Shown piece after piece: positions 1 through 9,335 of a stretch of DNA of 64,000 nt (its first letter is position 1; every line of letters starts with the position of its first letter). Source of the stretch: an uncultured Lachnospiraceae bacterium (lineage in GTDB: Bacteria > Bacillota > Clostridia > Lachnospirales > Lachnospiraceae); the NCBI GenBank assembly GCA_900551235.1, contig URUU01000005.1:1-64000 (forward strand), read 5' to 3'. Made by a program: the position numbers and the translations under genes. The notes under the pieces are model-generated. The model made no database searches, was not told where the DNA came from, and saw nothing but the letters and a program-made list of their open reading frames with translations.

Positions 1-253
1 GTCGGCTGATCGGGCGGATTTTCTTACCATAACGTTTTTCGTAGTAAGGGATGAGCTCTTTATAAGTCCAGTCCTGACGGAAGTCCGTGATCAAAGGAAG
101 TTCATCAATTTTGAATTTTTGGTACTTGGGGGAGTGGGAATCATCGAAAGCCCACTGCTTGAGAGGGATATATCTGCAAATAAAGTTAATAAGCCAGCAG
201 TTTTGCTGGTAAAGATATTGAATTATAGAAAGTAAGTATTGTATAATGTCCAT
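1..253 (-). CDS. Transposase, N-terminal fragment (cut by window edge)
   Basis: The minus-strand frame opens with ATG at 253, about 8 bases after an AAAGGAG ribosome binding site, and stays open to the window edge (84 codons). An in-frame ATG two codons upstream lies too close to that site. The encoded start (MDIIQYLLSIIQYLYQQ...) is hydrophobic and then turns basic and aromatic (YYEKRYGKKIRP). I recall similar N-termini from transposases of Lachnospiraceae insertion sequences, but no catalytic DDE residue lies in the visible part, so the family stays open. The position next to a terminal inverted repeat supports the call. Confidence 0.55.
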   Translation of the reverse strand, partial: MDIIQYLLSIIQYLYQQNCWLINFICRYIPLKQWAFDDSHSPKYQKFKIDELPLITDFRQDWTYKELIPYYEKRYGKKIRPISR

Positions 254-404
254 GAGCATTGGCTCCTTTCGAGGTAATGGATTTGTGGTGAACTCATTAT
301 ACACGAAAAGGGAGGTCAATGCTCTTTTTATTGCAGATTTCCCATAGAATCAAGGTTTTTAAAAGATTTTAGAACAAAAAAACAGGTAGTTTTTGACACT
401 ACCC
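1..404 (-). mobile_element. End of an insertion sequence (partial, runs off the window)
   Basis: The segment holds the 5' end of a transposase-like gene on the minus strand (start at 253) followed by about 150 non-coding bases. It finishes in an inverted repeat: GGTAGT at 385-390 and ACTACC at 398-403 around a 7-base loop. Read from the outside, the proposed end begins GGGTAGTGTCAAAAA. Directly beyond it (from about 405) a surface-protein reading frame continues without any start codon or ribosome binding site, which is what an insertion into that gene would leave. The other end, any target duplication and the IS family cannot be seen from this window. Confidence 0.6.
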
Positions 405-3400
405 TTACAAAAAACAGGGCAAGACAGATGAAACAGTATCCGTAGAGAAAGAGGAGTATGCCATTCCGGGTTATGCATTTGATCCGACGAACGAAGCATC
501 CCTATTCTCTGAAAAAATCAAAGCAGATGGAAGTACTGTTTTCAGAAGATATTACCGAAAAGGTGCATATCATCTGGTAACATTTGATTATGGAAATGGT
601 CTGAAAACACAAAAGCAGTTTTTGGCTGAGGGTGAACAGATCGGTATGCCGGATGTCACTGAACCGGTAAATGGTCAGGTACTGCAGGGATGGTCGGATG
701 GAAAAATGTTTGTTAAAGGCAGTACGACAATGGGAACACAGGATATCACTTATACTGCGGTATGGAATTACGTAACAGTTACAATCCAGTTTGGTAACTG
801 GTCACAGGCGATAAAATATAGTTATGATGAGCCATTTGAGGCACCTTTTAATACCCAGATGAAGGATCCTGATACAAATGAGGATGGTACGATAACCTGT
901 TATCGCTTTAAGAACTGGAATACCATGGAGGATGGAAGCGGTATTTTCTATGATCCAGGCGATGAAGTAGCAAAAAAACCGCTTGATGAATACGAAAAAC
1001 GCTATAATTATTATTACCAACCACTTTATGCACAGTGGGAAGAAGTCACCATGACAAAGGACATGGTTCCGTATTATGTGATCTATGAGATTCAGGATGA
1101 ATCATCCATGTACCGTTCAAGTGTTACGGAGATGTATGGAAAACTGGGAGAGAAGACCCAGGTGCCGGATGAAATGAAGCATTATACAGCCGGAATTTTA
1201 AATAAAGATTACGAATTTATACCGGGAAAAACAGAGCAGCAGATCATAAAAACAGGTGAAGAGGCAAATGGTAAAGAATTTGGTTATGAAGGCTCTACAG
1301 TAGTAAAAATTTCCTTCAAAAGAGACAGTTATAACATAACACTTGATTTTAATGGCGGAAAATACAATGGAAAAGACAGTATGTCAGCGGAGGTATTGTA
1401 TGATGGAGATATATCTCATGTATTAGATACAAACATCATACCGACAAAAGATAAATGTGAATTTATCGGATGGGATATTAAGATACCACAGTATATGCCC
1501 GCACATGATATCGTTGCCACAGCACAGTATAAAGAAACGGATTCACGAGCTGTTAAGGTAGAGTACTATACGGAAAATCTGGATGGTAAAGGTTATACAC
1601 TTGCTTCTTCTAAAACCGTTTACGGTACTGTAAATACCAAGATCAAACCAGAACCAATGGAATTCAGCGGCTTTGTAACACCGGAAGTAAAAGAAGTGGA
1701 GGTTCTTGATGATGGGACTGCGGTATGCCAGTATCAGTATCAGAGAAAGGAATACAATCTGATCTGGGATGCAGGTGCAGGGCAGCTCTCAGGAGAAGGC
1801 TATACGCAGGGCATGGTAAAATATGGTGCCCCGATTACAGCCCCGGAGCTGACAAGAGCCGGATATCGCGGAAGTTTCCAGAATGTGGCAGCCACTATGC
1901 CGGCAGGCAATACGATTTATCAGGCACAGTGGGATGCAGAAGAAGTAATGTACCAGATTATATATCGTAAGCAAAACCTGAATGGAAACTATAGGGTTAT
2001 TTACAGCAAAGGAAAAATGGAGCTGGCAGGAAAGATTCTTTCGATTTCGCCGGCGGTAGAAAAAGAATATGAAGATCAGTTCGGTACAGGCTATATCACA
2101 CCTGTGACACAGATCGTTGAAATTGCAGGAGATGGTTCTACTGCCGTATATGTGGATTATGCATTAAAAAGAAGCAGGCTGAACTATGATCTCTCCGGAG
2201 CTTCGGTAGTGGCAGGAACTTATTATACACTGGAGGGCGATTACTATTATGGCAAAACGCTCCGCCTCCCGTCATTAAAGTATATAAAGAGAACCGGTTA
2301 TCAGATCCTTGGATGGTATGATATCACAGATCCGGAGCAGAAGCTTGTGGATGGAACGAATATCGTTATGGGCGAAACAGATGTTACATATAAATTGAAG
2401 CGCGAGCCGATTACGTATACGATCACCTATGACCTTGCAGAGGAAAATGCACAGAATCCAAATAATCCGGAAACTTACCAGAGTGGCTTTGAATTTAACC
2501 TGTCAGGAGCAAAATGCGAAAATATGGCATTTGCCGGATGGGAATGGGCAGGAAAGGGACAAATGCCGGATGGTGTACAAATCCTGGAAAACGGTCTGGT
2601 ATATATTACTTCAGAAGCCACGGGTGATCTGAAATTCCGGGCAAAATGGGAAGAGGAATACAGAGTATTCAGTGCAGCACTGTTTGAAGGTTCCACAGAA
2701 CAGTATACCTGTTTTTACCCGAAAAAGCAGGAAAAGACCATAACCCTTGCAGAGATTACCCCTCCGGTAAGAGAAGGTTATATTTTTGCATGCTGGTCAA
2801 AGAAGGTTCCGAAAGAAACTTCCGGATATTATACACTTCCGCTGGAGGACAATACAAAAGTATCCAGCCTGAATTTTAACAGGGACTTCTTGACAGCAGA
2901 GTGGATTCGGGTCAGTGAGTTTTCCGGACCATACACACAGCTTCATGTTTCTTCACAGAGAGAGCTGGAAGTGGCTGCAAAACTGCTGAAAGGTGATTAT
3001 CTGCATAGAGCAATTGTATTGGAAGAAGATATTACCATAAGCAATCTGACAGAACCATATTTTGACCGCCTGGAATACGATTGCTATATCAAGGGCAGTT
3101 ATACAGAAAACGGAGAAGAAAAGCACCATACGATCACGCTGGAACATGCGACAGCACCGCTGATCAATGAAAATGTCGGTACGATTGACGGAATAGATAT
3201 CCTGGGAACGGTAAACGGCAAAGAAGAAGCGTCCGGTGAGGATACTTGTTTCGGAGCTTTTGCCAGAAAAAATTATGGTGCAATACAAAATTGCCGCATA
3301 GTCGGAACGACAAACAGTTTTAATGAAATCATCAGATCTCGTATTGAGGGCAGTGCAGAATATTTTGGCGGTTTTGCAGGATATAACTACGGACATATTA

Positions 3401-4218
3401 CAAACTGTGAAATACACGACACTGACATCGTATGGAATGATCAGGAAGCTGCAAAAGGAGGAAGAAAACAGGCATACGTTGGCGGAATCACAGGGGCGAA
3501 TGATGCAAGAGCTGTTCTTTTCGATGGCAAAATGTATAATGCAGCGGTTGGTGTGCTGTCAGATCATATCCGGGATACTACACAGACGGTTTATCTTGGA
3601 GGCTTTGCAGGAAGCAGTTCCGGAAAAATTCAGGGAGGAATCCTGGAAAATGGAAAAATCGGCAGCATTACAACAAGATCAGATGTTCAAACGATCGGCA
3701 GACTGTATGTGGGCGGAATCGCAGGAAGAGATGAGGAACAAAAGCAAGAGAACGAGAATGGATATCAATACGAAAGCACCATTTCGCAATGTCAGGTCCT
3801 GAATACCAGTGTGGGCAGCGCATACACCGCAGGCGGTATCATTGGAGAAAATAATTTCAGCGTGATTTCTGAAAATACGCTGGATGGAGTATCGGTTTAT
3901 GGCGGATGCGAGTATGCCGGACATATTGCCGGAATCTGGAGAAGCACCTGTTGTGCAGCAAAAGACAATTATATAGCAAATGCCAGGACAGCTACCGATA
4001 CAGGAACAGCAGACATCGCTGCCGGATATGCAGAAAAGCCGGATGGTTATGATGGTGTCCATGCGACAGTCATGGTTCGTGCAAACGATAAAAACACGAA
4101 AGTAATAACAGGAAATCAGAGTGTGTCGTATATGAAAGGATATTTTGTATGCTACTTTGATCGAAAAGGAGCTCATCAGATATTCTATGAGATGAAGTAT
4201 TCAGGAAAGGAATGGTAA
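405..4218 (+). pseudogene. Large repeat-built surface protein, 5' end removed by IS insertion
   Basis: One frame is open from just after the IS end to the stop at 4218. The only candidate start is an internal TTG at 622 without a good ribosome binding site, and homologous repeat sequence continues upstream of it, so the true start is lost. The roughly 1,270 remaining codons hold several MucBP-like and InlB B-type (Listeria-Bacteroides) repeats, for example around residues 230-305 and 380-440 counted from 622. From about residue 790 there is a beta-helix-like region with GLUG-type motifs (GGFAGYNYGHITNC, VGGIAGRD, AGGIIGEN). No LPxTG motif or membrane anchor follows. This family forms long extracellular stalks; ligand unknown. 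Probably silent unless the IS supplies a promoter and start. Confidence 0.75.
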
Positions 4219-4280
4219 GAAGCAGAAATAGCAGGTAGTTTTTTCGATATTCACCGGTCAAACTCCTGATTCTGCCCGGT

Positions 4281-4315
4281 AAAAAAGGCATGGTTGACGA
4301 TACCATGCCTTTTAA
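4281..4315 (+). terminator. Intrinsic terminator after the surface-protein gene
   Basis: An 8-bp stem GGCATGGT/ACCATGCC (4287-4294 and 4302-4309) is followed by TTTT and preceded by an A-run, so it could also act on the other strand. Confidence 0.8.
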
Positions 4316-4379
4316 ATTATAATAACACCGTTGCATCAGGAAAAAGTCAGCACATGAGAATAAGGTCGGGAAAATAAGA

Positions 4380-5651
4380 ATGAAACTAAAATTAAAAGAA
4401 TTCTTTAAGAAAAAAGAAGATGAAGAGCAGATTCTTTTTGAGGAAGCACAAGAAGATCCGGATATCCGGATCGAAACTTTTGAAATGACACCAGATCCAC
4501 AGGAAAAGGAAGATTTCTGGACAAAGATAAAAAAACATGAACACCTGATAAAAAACAGAAATATCCTGGCAATGGGTATACTTTGCATTGTGTTGTTTGG
4601 TTTGGGTGCATTTTTGTTTTTTCATACGGGAAGTACCTATATTACGGCAGACCGTGTGGAAAAAAATGATGTCAGCGGCACGAAATATCTGGAGTTTGGA
4701 GATTATTTTCTGAAATACAGTTCCGATGGTGTGGCCTGTGTAGACAGCAAATCCCAGGTGCTTTGGAGCAGTACATTCAGCATGCAGGCACCGTTTGTAG
4801 ATGTCTGCGGAACGACAGCCGTGATCGCAGATCAGCAGGGAACACAGATTTATGTATACAAAGAAGATGGACTGGCTGGAGAATTTCAGACCAGGCTTCC
4901 GATACAGAAAGCGAGAGTAGCCAGCCAGGGTGTGGTTGCGGTTATTCTGGAAGATGAAGAGGTAACCTGGGTTAATTTTTATGACGCGGCAGGAACGCTG
5001 ATCGCAGAAAACAGGACAACGATTGATGATTTTGGCTATCCGCTGGACATGGATCTGTCGCCGGACGGACTGAAAATGGCTGTTTCCTATATGCGGGTGC
5101 TTGGAAATAAGATCAGTACCCATATTGCGTTTTATAATTTTGGCTCTGCCGGACAGATGGAGCTGAACAATCAGGTTGGTGAGCTGGATGCTGACAATGT
5201 GCTGGCACCGGAGATCTTCTTCTGTGATAACAGTACAGCTGTAGCGGTGCGAACGGATGGATTTACCGTATTTTCGGGAAGTCAGGCTCCGAAAGAAAAA
5301 AAGACAGTTTCTTTTGAACAGGAGATTTTAAGTACATTTTATGATGGAAATCGCATTGGATTTGTGTTTGATGGCGGAGATTCCGGGCACAAATATCAGA
5401 TGAAAGTTTATAATACAGGCGGTAAAAATACCATGCAGAAATATTTTGACCTGCAGTATAACAATATTACTTTACAAAAAGATAAGATTGTGATGTTTAA
5501 TGAAAAAGAGTTTGCTGTCTACAAGTTAAATGGGCAGAAAAAGTTTCAGGGGAAATACCGAAAACCGATCCAGAATGTTCTGGATGTGCGGGGATTTCGG
5601 AAATATATGGTTATCACAGAGGACAGCGCGGATCTGGTCCGCCTGGGATAG
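4380..5651 (+). CDS. DUF5711 family membrane-anchored beta-propeller protein
   Basis: This 423-residue protein has a charged cytoplasmic N-terminus of about 60 residues, one membrane helix (about 62-82, ILAMGILCIVLFGLGAFLFF) and a long extracellular beta-rich part with propeller-like repeats (for example ADRVEKND...KYLEFGDYFLKYSSDGVAC). I recognise it as the DUF5711 family, common in Lachnospiraceae and without known function. The start at 4380 follows a GGGAAAA site. It ends 13 bases before a CvpA-family gene, and this pairing suggests a shared envelope role. No catalytic motif is visible. Confidence 0.75.
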   Translation: MKLKLKEFFKKKEDEEQILFEEAQEDPDIRIETFEMTPDPQEKEDFWTKIKKHEHLIKNRNILAMGILCIVLFGLGAFLFFHTGSTYITADRVEKNDVSGTKYLEFGDYFLKYSSDGVACVDSKSQVLWSSTFSMQAPFVDVCGTTAVIADQQGTQIYVYKEDGLAGEFQTRLPIQKARVASQGVVAVILEDEEVTWVNFYDAAGTLIAENRTTIDDFGYPLDMDLSPDGLKMAVSYMRVLGNKISTHIAFYNFGSAGQMELNNQVGELDADNVLAPEIFFCDNSTAVAVRTDGFTVFSGSQAPKEKKTVSFEQEILSTFYDGNRIGFVFDGGDSGHKYQMKVYNTGGKNTMQKYFDLQYNNITLQKDKIVMFNEKEFAVYKLNGQKKFQGKYRKPIQNVLDVRGFRKYMVITEDSADLVRLG

Positions 5652-5664
5652 AAGAAAGGAACGT

Positions 5665-6387
5665 ATGAATTTACTTACTATTATTATTTTATTGCTGCTT
5701 CTGGTTTTTGCAATCGATGGTTATCGCAAGGGGCTTGTCAGAACATTGACAGCCCTGATGTTTTTTGTTGTATCCGGGATCCTGGTCTATCAGGCAACAC
5801 CATATATCAGTGAGTTTATCAAAAACAAAACTCCGGTATACCAGATGATAGAGACACCATGTGAAAAAATGATCGAAGAAGCGATCCATTCTGTAACAGA
5901 GGGAAAAGGAAAAACAGAAAGTGGGCAAGTACCGCGAAACGATCAGTCAAAGATCATAAAAGCATTGCCGCTGCCACAGAAATTGCAGACACAGCTTTTA
6001 GATCATAATAACAGTTATACTTATGAAAATCTGGCTGTAAAGACTTTTTCGGAATATCTGTCCCGCTATCTGACAGATATGTTCTTGAATATGTTTATCT
6101 ACCTGACAGTTTTCAGCCTGGCGAATATTTTGCTGCGGGTGGCTGCAGAAGTACTGAACCAGATTGTGCGCCTTCCGGTTTTAAGCACAGCGAACCGGAC
6201 GGCCGGACTGTGTCTTGGACTTGTAAAGGGAATTGGAATCGTATGGATTTTCTTTGTTGCAGTCACGCTTTTTATACAGACAGAGTTTGGCGGACAGCTT
6301 ATGGAAATGATAAAAGAAAGTCCGGTATTGACGGTTCTTTATGATGCAGATTTCTTTTTGAAATATCTGACTGGAATTGTGGGTTGA
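5665..6387 (+). CDS. CvpA family membrane protein
   Basis: This 240-residue protein starts at ATG 5665 after a GAAAGGA site; the frame extends upstream into the DUF5711 gene, but there is no better start. Four hydrophobic segments are visible: residues 1-20, 22-44, about 130-155 and 175-205. The N-terminal INLLTI...DGYRKGLVRTL pattern is typical of CvpA/colicin V production family proteins. These small polytopic proteins are linked to envelope homeostasis, and their molecular role is not settled. It probably shares a transcript with the DUF5711 gene upstream. Confidence 0.75.
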   Translation: MNLLTIIILLLLLVFAIDGYRKGLVRTLTALMFFVVSGILVYQATPYISEFIKNKTPVYQMIETPCEKMIEEAIHSVTEGKGKTESGQVPRNDQSKIIKALPLPQKLQTQLLDHNNSYTYENLAVKTFSEYLSRYLTDMFLNMFIYLTVFSLANILLRVAAEVLNQIVRLPVLSTANRTAGLCLGLVKGIGIVWIFFVAVTLFIQTEFGGQLMEMIKESPVLTVLYDADFFLKYLTGIVG

Positions 6388-6397
6388 GAAAAAAAGG

Positions 6398-6426
6398 TTG
6401 ACAAAATACCGTAATTGCTATATGAT
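6398..6426 (+). promoter_or_regulatory. Sigma-A type promoter for the cell-wall hydrolase gene
   Basis: TTGACA at 6398-6403 and TATGAT at 6421-6426 are separated by exactly 17 bases, close to consensus. The start codon lies about 90 bases downstream. Confidence 0.8.
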
Positions 6427-6514
6427 ACAAACGTAACAAAATTAACAGAAACGTAACAAATGAAAGAGAAGCTTCATTTTTGATAAGGGAGCGTTCTGAA
6501 TTCAGGAGGTTTTT

Positions 6515-7756
6515 ATGAATAAAAAGATGAAAACGTTGATCTGTGGTGGTGCGTCGGTATTTGCACTTACGGTATTGTCTTCTACCGTTGTATTTGCAGC
6601 ACCGTCTACAGGCGATGATATAGAAAACAACGTATGGACCTATCGTGCAGTAGCAGATGTGGATACACAGGTAAACATTCGTGCATATGCATCTTCCGAC
6701 AGTGAGATCATTGGATATCTGCCAAAGGGTGCTTCGGCAGATCTGATCGAAAAGGGAGAAGAATGGTCTCACATTATTTCAAATGGTGTAGAAGGTTATA
6801 TTAAGAATGATTATCTGGCGTATGGCACAGATGCAGAATATCTTGCAAGTGTATATGGTGCACAGGGTGTTAAAGTCAACTGGGATGGCGTCAATCTTTT
6901 TTCATCCCCGGATGCAGCAGCCGATGTGTTAGATACAGCAGATAATGGCAGCGAATATACCATTATTTCTGAGGAGGACGACTGGTATCAGGTACAGATG
7001 GATGATGCGACAACCGCATACGTTCCGGCAGAAGATGTACAGGAAACCATTATTACAGAGCGTGCGATTTCACTTCAGGCGCAGGAGAGCGGAGCTTCCT
7101 ATATTTATACAGACAGTACTGCGGCAGGGGATGTGAATGACAGTACAGAAGTGACGGACTGGAATGCTTCTTATACAGAGGATTACAGCGCAGGAGATAC
7201 TTATACGGACAGCACACAGGAAGATGCTCCTTATACAGAAAATACGTACAGCGAAGATACATATACCAACTATGCTTATACGGAGGAGCAGATGACCGGA
7301 AATACGGGAAATGATACCGGGTATACACAGCCGGAAACGGAAACACCTGCAGCAGGACCGGAGGCAGGAGATGTTTCTGATACACCGGATTCTGCGCAGA
7401 CAGAAGAGACGGTCACAACTGCAAATGCAGATGATCTGAACCTGCTGGCAGCGATCATTTACTGCGAAGCAGGAAATCAGAGCCGTGAAGGAAAAGTAGC
7501 AGTTGGAGCAGTTGTTCTGAACCGTGTGGCAAGCAGTTCCTTCCCAAACAGCATCCACGATGTTGTATATCAGAGCGGACAGTTTACACCGGCATCCAGC
7601 GGAGCACTGGCAGGAGCACTGGCAAGCGGTGTGCCAGGTGCATGTATAGAAGCGGCACAGGCAGCTTTGAATGGTGAGAATCCGGTAGGCGGAGCACTCT
7701 ATTTTAACACCGGTTCCGGAAGAGGAACAAAGATCGGAGCGCATCAGTTCTATTAA
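6515..7756 (+). CDS. Secreted SH3-domain cell-wall hydrolase, SleB/Hydrolase_2 type
   Basis: This 413-residue protein has a clear signal peptide (residues 1-29, ending VVFAA). Two SH3-like domains follow (about 45-110 and 118-175), then an acidic, Tyr/Thr-rich linker with repeated YTE/YTD units (about 190-300). The C-terminal domain (about 303-413) matches the SleB/CwlJ-type hydrolase family, with the expected Glu in AIIYCEAGNQSREGKVAVG. Family members cut peptidoglycan, SleB-type enzymes acting as lytic transglycosylases on spore cortex. The SH3 domains and the lack of sporulation neighbours suggest vegetative wall remodelling here. Start: strong AGGAGG site before 6515. It is a single-gene unit with its own promoter and terminator. 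Confidence 0.85.
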   Translation: MNKKMKTLICGGASVFALTVLSSTVVFAAPSTGDDIENNVWTYRAVADVDTQVNIRAYASSDSEIIGYLPKGASADLIEKGEEWSHIISNGVEGYIKNDYLAYGTDAEYLASVYGAQGVKVNWDGVNLFSSPDAAADVLDTADNGSEYTIISEEDDWYQVQMDDATTAYVPAEDVQETIITERAISLQAQESGASYIYTDSTAAGDVNDSTEVTDWNASYTEDYSAGDTYTDSTQEDAPYTENTYSEDTYTNYAYTEEQMTGNTGNDTGYTQPETETPAAGPEAGDVSDTPDSAQTEETVTTANADDLNLLAAIIYCEAGNQSREGKVAVGAVVLNRVASSSFPNSIHDVVYQSGQFTPASSGALAGALASGVPGACIEAAQAALNGENPVGGALYFNTGSGRGTKIGAHQFY

Positions 7757-7772
7757 AATACAGAAATATTTC

Positions 7773-7814
7773 ATACCCTGAAGCAGAACAGATGATGCTT
7801 CGGGGTATTTTTAT
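7773..7814 (+). terminator. Intrinsic terminator after the hydrolase gene
   Basis: A 12-bp stem ATACCCTGAAGC/GCTTCGGGGTAT with one G-T pair is followed by a T-run. Confidence 0.85.
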
Positions 7815-7846
7815 GATTTGTTTATAAGAATTTTCCGTTCTTTTGC

Positions 7847-7876
7847 TTGACAGAGAATAGCTTTTTCGCATATTAT
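7847..7876 (+). promoter_or_regulatory. Promoter for the TetR gene
   Basis: TTGACA (7847-7852) and TATTAT (7871-7876) have an 18-base spacer, about 75 bases upstream of the start codon. Confidence 0.65.
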
Positions 7877-7952
7877 GATGCCGTATGATATCTTTTTTAC
7901 AGGACGAGATGTTGTGGAAAAGGGATTTGATTGGAACAGGAGTAGATAAACG

Positions 7953-8507
7953 ATGGCTATAGATATGAAAAAAACGATTGCAGAAGCAGCAAGCAGTCTT
8001 TTATTTGAAAAAAGAGTCAAGAAACTGACGGTGAAAGATATTGTGGAAGAATGTCACATTACCAGACAGGCATTTTATTATCATTTTGAAGATATTCCGG
8101 ATCTGATTCACTGGGTATTATATCAGGAAGTAGATGTGATACTGGAGGAATGTATGGCAGAGCAGGATATTGAAAGAGGAATCCGTCATTTCTTTTCCCT
8201 GGCTGCTCAGCTTCAGCCTTATGCGATACGGGGAATACAATCCAGTTATGGAGATGAGATCGGCAGACTGCTGGAGCAGTTTTTCTATGATCTGTTTCAG
8301 AAAGTGGTGGATCTTCAGAACTGGTATGAGGGATATTCCGAAAAAGACAGACAGTTTATCCTGCATTATCATTGCCAGGCTGTTATGGGACTGCTTCGGG
8401 AATGGACAAAACAGGATACGGAGAATATCAATTACATAGTTCATCAGATTTACCTTCTGCTAATGGGCAAGAGTGTTATGGTATCAAAAGAGGATGACAG
8501 TTTATAA
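7953..8507 (+). CDS. TetR/AcrR family transcriptional regulator
   Basis: This 184-residue protein has an N-terminal TetR helix-turn-helix (about 6-52: LTVKDIVEECHITRQAFYYHF is the recognition region) and an all-helical ligand-binding C-terminal part. Such proteins usually repress a nearby transporter gene and release DNA on ligand binding. The MMPL exporter downstream on the same strand is the obvious target candidate, although a strong terminator and a structured repeat lie between. Start: ATG 7953, AGGAG 10 bases upstream; ATG 7965 is possible. Confidence 0.85.
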   Translation: MAIDMKKTIAEAASSLLFEKRVKKLTVKDIVEECHITRQAFYYHFEDIPDLIHWVLYQEVDVILEECMAEQDIERGIRHFFSLAAQLQPYAIRGIQSSYGDEIGRLLEQFFYDLFQKVVDLQNWYEGYSEKDRQFILHYHCQAVMGLLREWTKQDTENINYIVHQIYLLLMGKSVMVSKEDDSL

Positions 8508-8548
8508 AATATCCGCAGTGTAAAGTTATTTTACACTGCGGATATTTT
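8506..8548 (+). terminator. Strong intrinsic terminator after the TetR gene
   Basis: A perfect long stem (arms AAAATATCCGCAGTGTAAA and its complement) around GTTA ends in TTTT. It begins inside the stop codon region and is symmetric enough to work on both strands. Confidence 0.85.
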
Positions 8549-8610
8549 GTCTATATCAGCTTCTGTTATTTTTGCTATTATATGATGTGGGTGTCAAAAG
8601 TTCCCAACAT

Positions 8611-8776
8611 GATGCCTACGGATTGTTCCGTGCGTTGCACTCCCACAATCCTCACCAGTATTCGCATATCGTGGGATTATCATCCCACTTTTATGCTCAT
8701 ATCTGGGCGGGTCCCAAGGTCTTTCATCCACCTATGAGCAAGCTTATGTGGATTTAGACCTTTTGACCCTGGCATC
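8611..8776 (+). repeat. Structured intergenic repeat, long copy
   Basis: The element is bounded by GATGCC (8611-8616) and its complement GGCATC (8771-8776). Inside are nested stems: GGATTGT/ACAATCC (8620-8626 with 8645-8651) enclosing GTGC/GCAC (8630-8633 with 8637-8640). It shares TATTCGCATATCGTGG (8659-8674) and TGACCCTGGCATC (8764-8776) with the short copy at 39714-39802. This copy has about 80 extra bases with two more hairpins: GTGGGAT/ATCCCAC (8671-8688) and ATCCAC/GTGGAT (8726-8753). It fills most of the 330-base gap between the TetR gene and the next gene. It could be a MITE-like repeat, a structured RNA or a processing element. Confidence 0.7.
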
Positions 8777-8837
8777 ATTATATTAAACGGTAGCTGTTCG
8801 AAGCGAAGTAAAATCAAAATGGAAAAGAGGTGTGCAT

Positions 8838-9254
8838 ATGACACATGATATATTTTCGGTAAAATTGTATGAACTGGATAAAACGATCGGTCAGCTTCAC
8901 AGTCGTATCGAACAGGGAGAGATGGATTCTCCGGAACAGATAGCAGGAGAGATACGGGAAATCCGAAGAGAATGCAGGGAAGACAGAGAAATCCTACATA
9001 ATAAGATGAAATATAGCAAAGCAAAGCTGGTAGGCAGGATATCAGAGGCATATGAGCGTGTGGATCAGGTACTCCAGGAAGTCCAGGAGCAGACAGGCAT
9101 TGGTTTTACGGAGGGGAAGAGGGCAGGGCTCTCAGCAGAAAACAGGACACTTATGGCAGAATATCTGCTCGATTTTGCAATGCTTGCGGCAAATCATGCG
9201 TTGCTGGTATCGCTGGAGGCAATCCAGGCGCAGAAAGAACAGCCAACAGAATAA
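8838..9254 (+). CDS. Small helical protein of unknown function upstream of MMPL transporter
   Basis: The 138-residue product is not recognised. It is charged and almost entirely helical by eye, with heptad-like stretches (residues 8-75, rich in Glu, Arg and Ile/Leu) that suggest a coiled coil. It has no signal peptide or membrane helix. ATG 8838 is preferred over the in-frame GTG at 8832, which sits directly on the AAGAGG site. The gap to the MMPL gene is about 80 bases with no terminator, so the two genes probably share a transcript and the protein may be an accessory to the exporter. It is not a DNA-binding family I can name. Confidence 0.6.
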   Translation: MTHDIFSVKLYELDKTIGQLHSRIEQGEMDSPEQIAGEIREIRRECREDREILHNKMKYSKAKLVGRISEAYERVDQVLQEVQEQTGIGFTEGKRAGLSAENRTLMAEYLLDFAMLAANHALLVSLEAIQAQKEQPTE

Positions 9255-9335
9255 TATTGGTTATGGGATGAAGAATCTGGTATTTGGAGTTCTGGTATCA
9301 TCATAAAATATAAGGAAAGATAGGAGATGACAAAC

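Noticed and set aside
4228..4240. CAGGTAGTTTTT near 4230 matches the IS end at 384-395; possible second IS end or target duplication.
   Set aside because: Only 12 bases match, no ACTACC arm follows, and the sequence sits beside a normal terminator. Probably chance.
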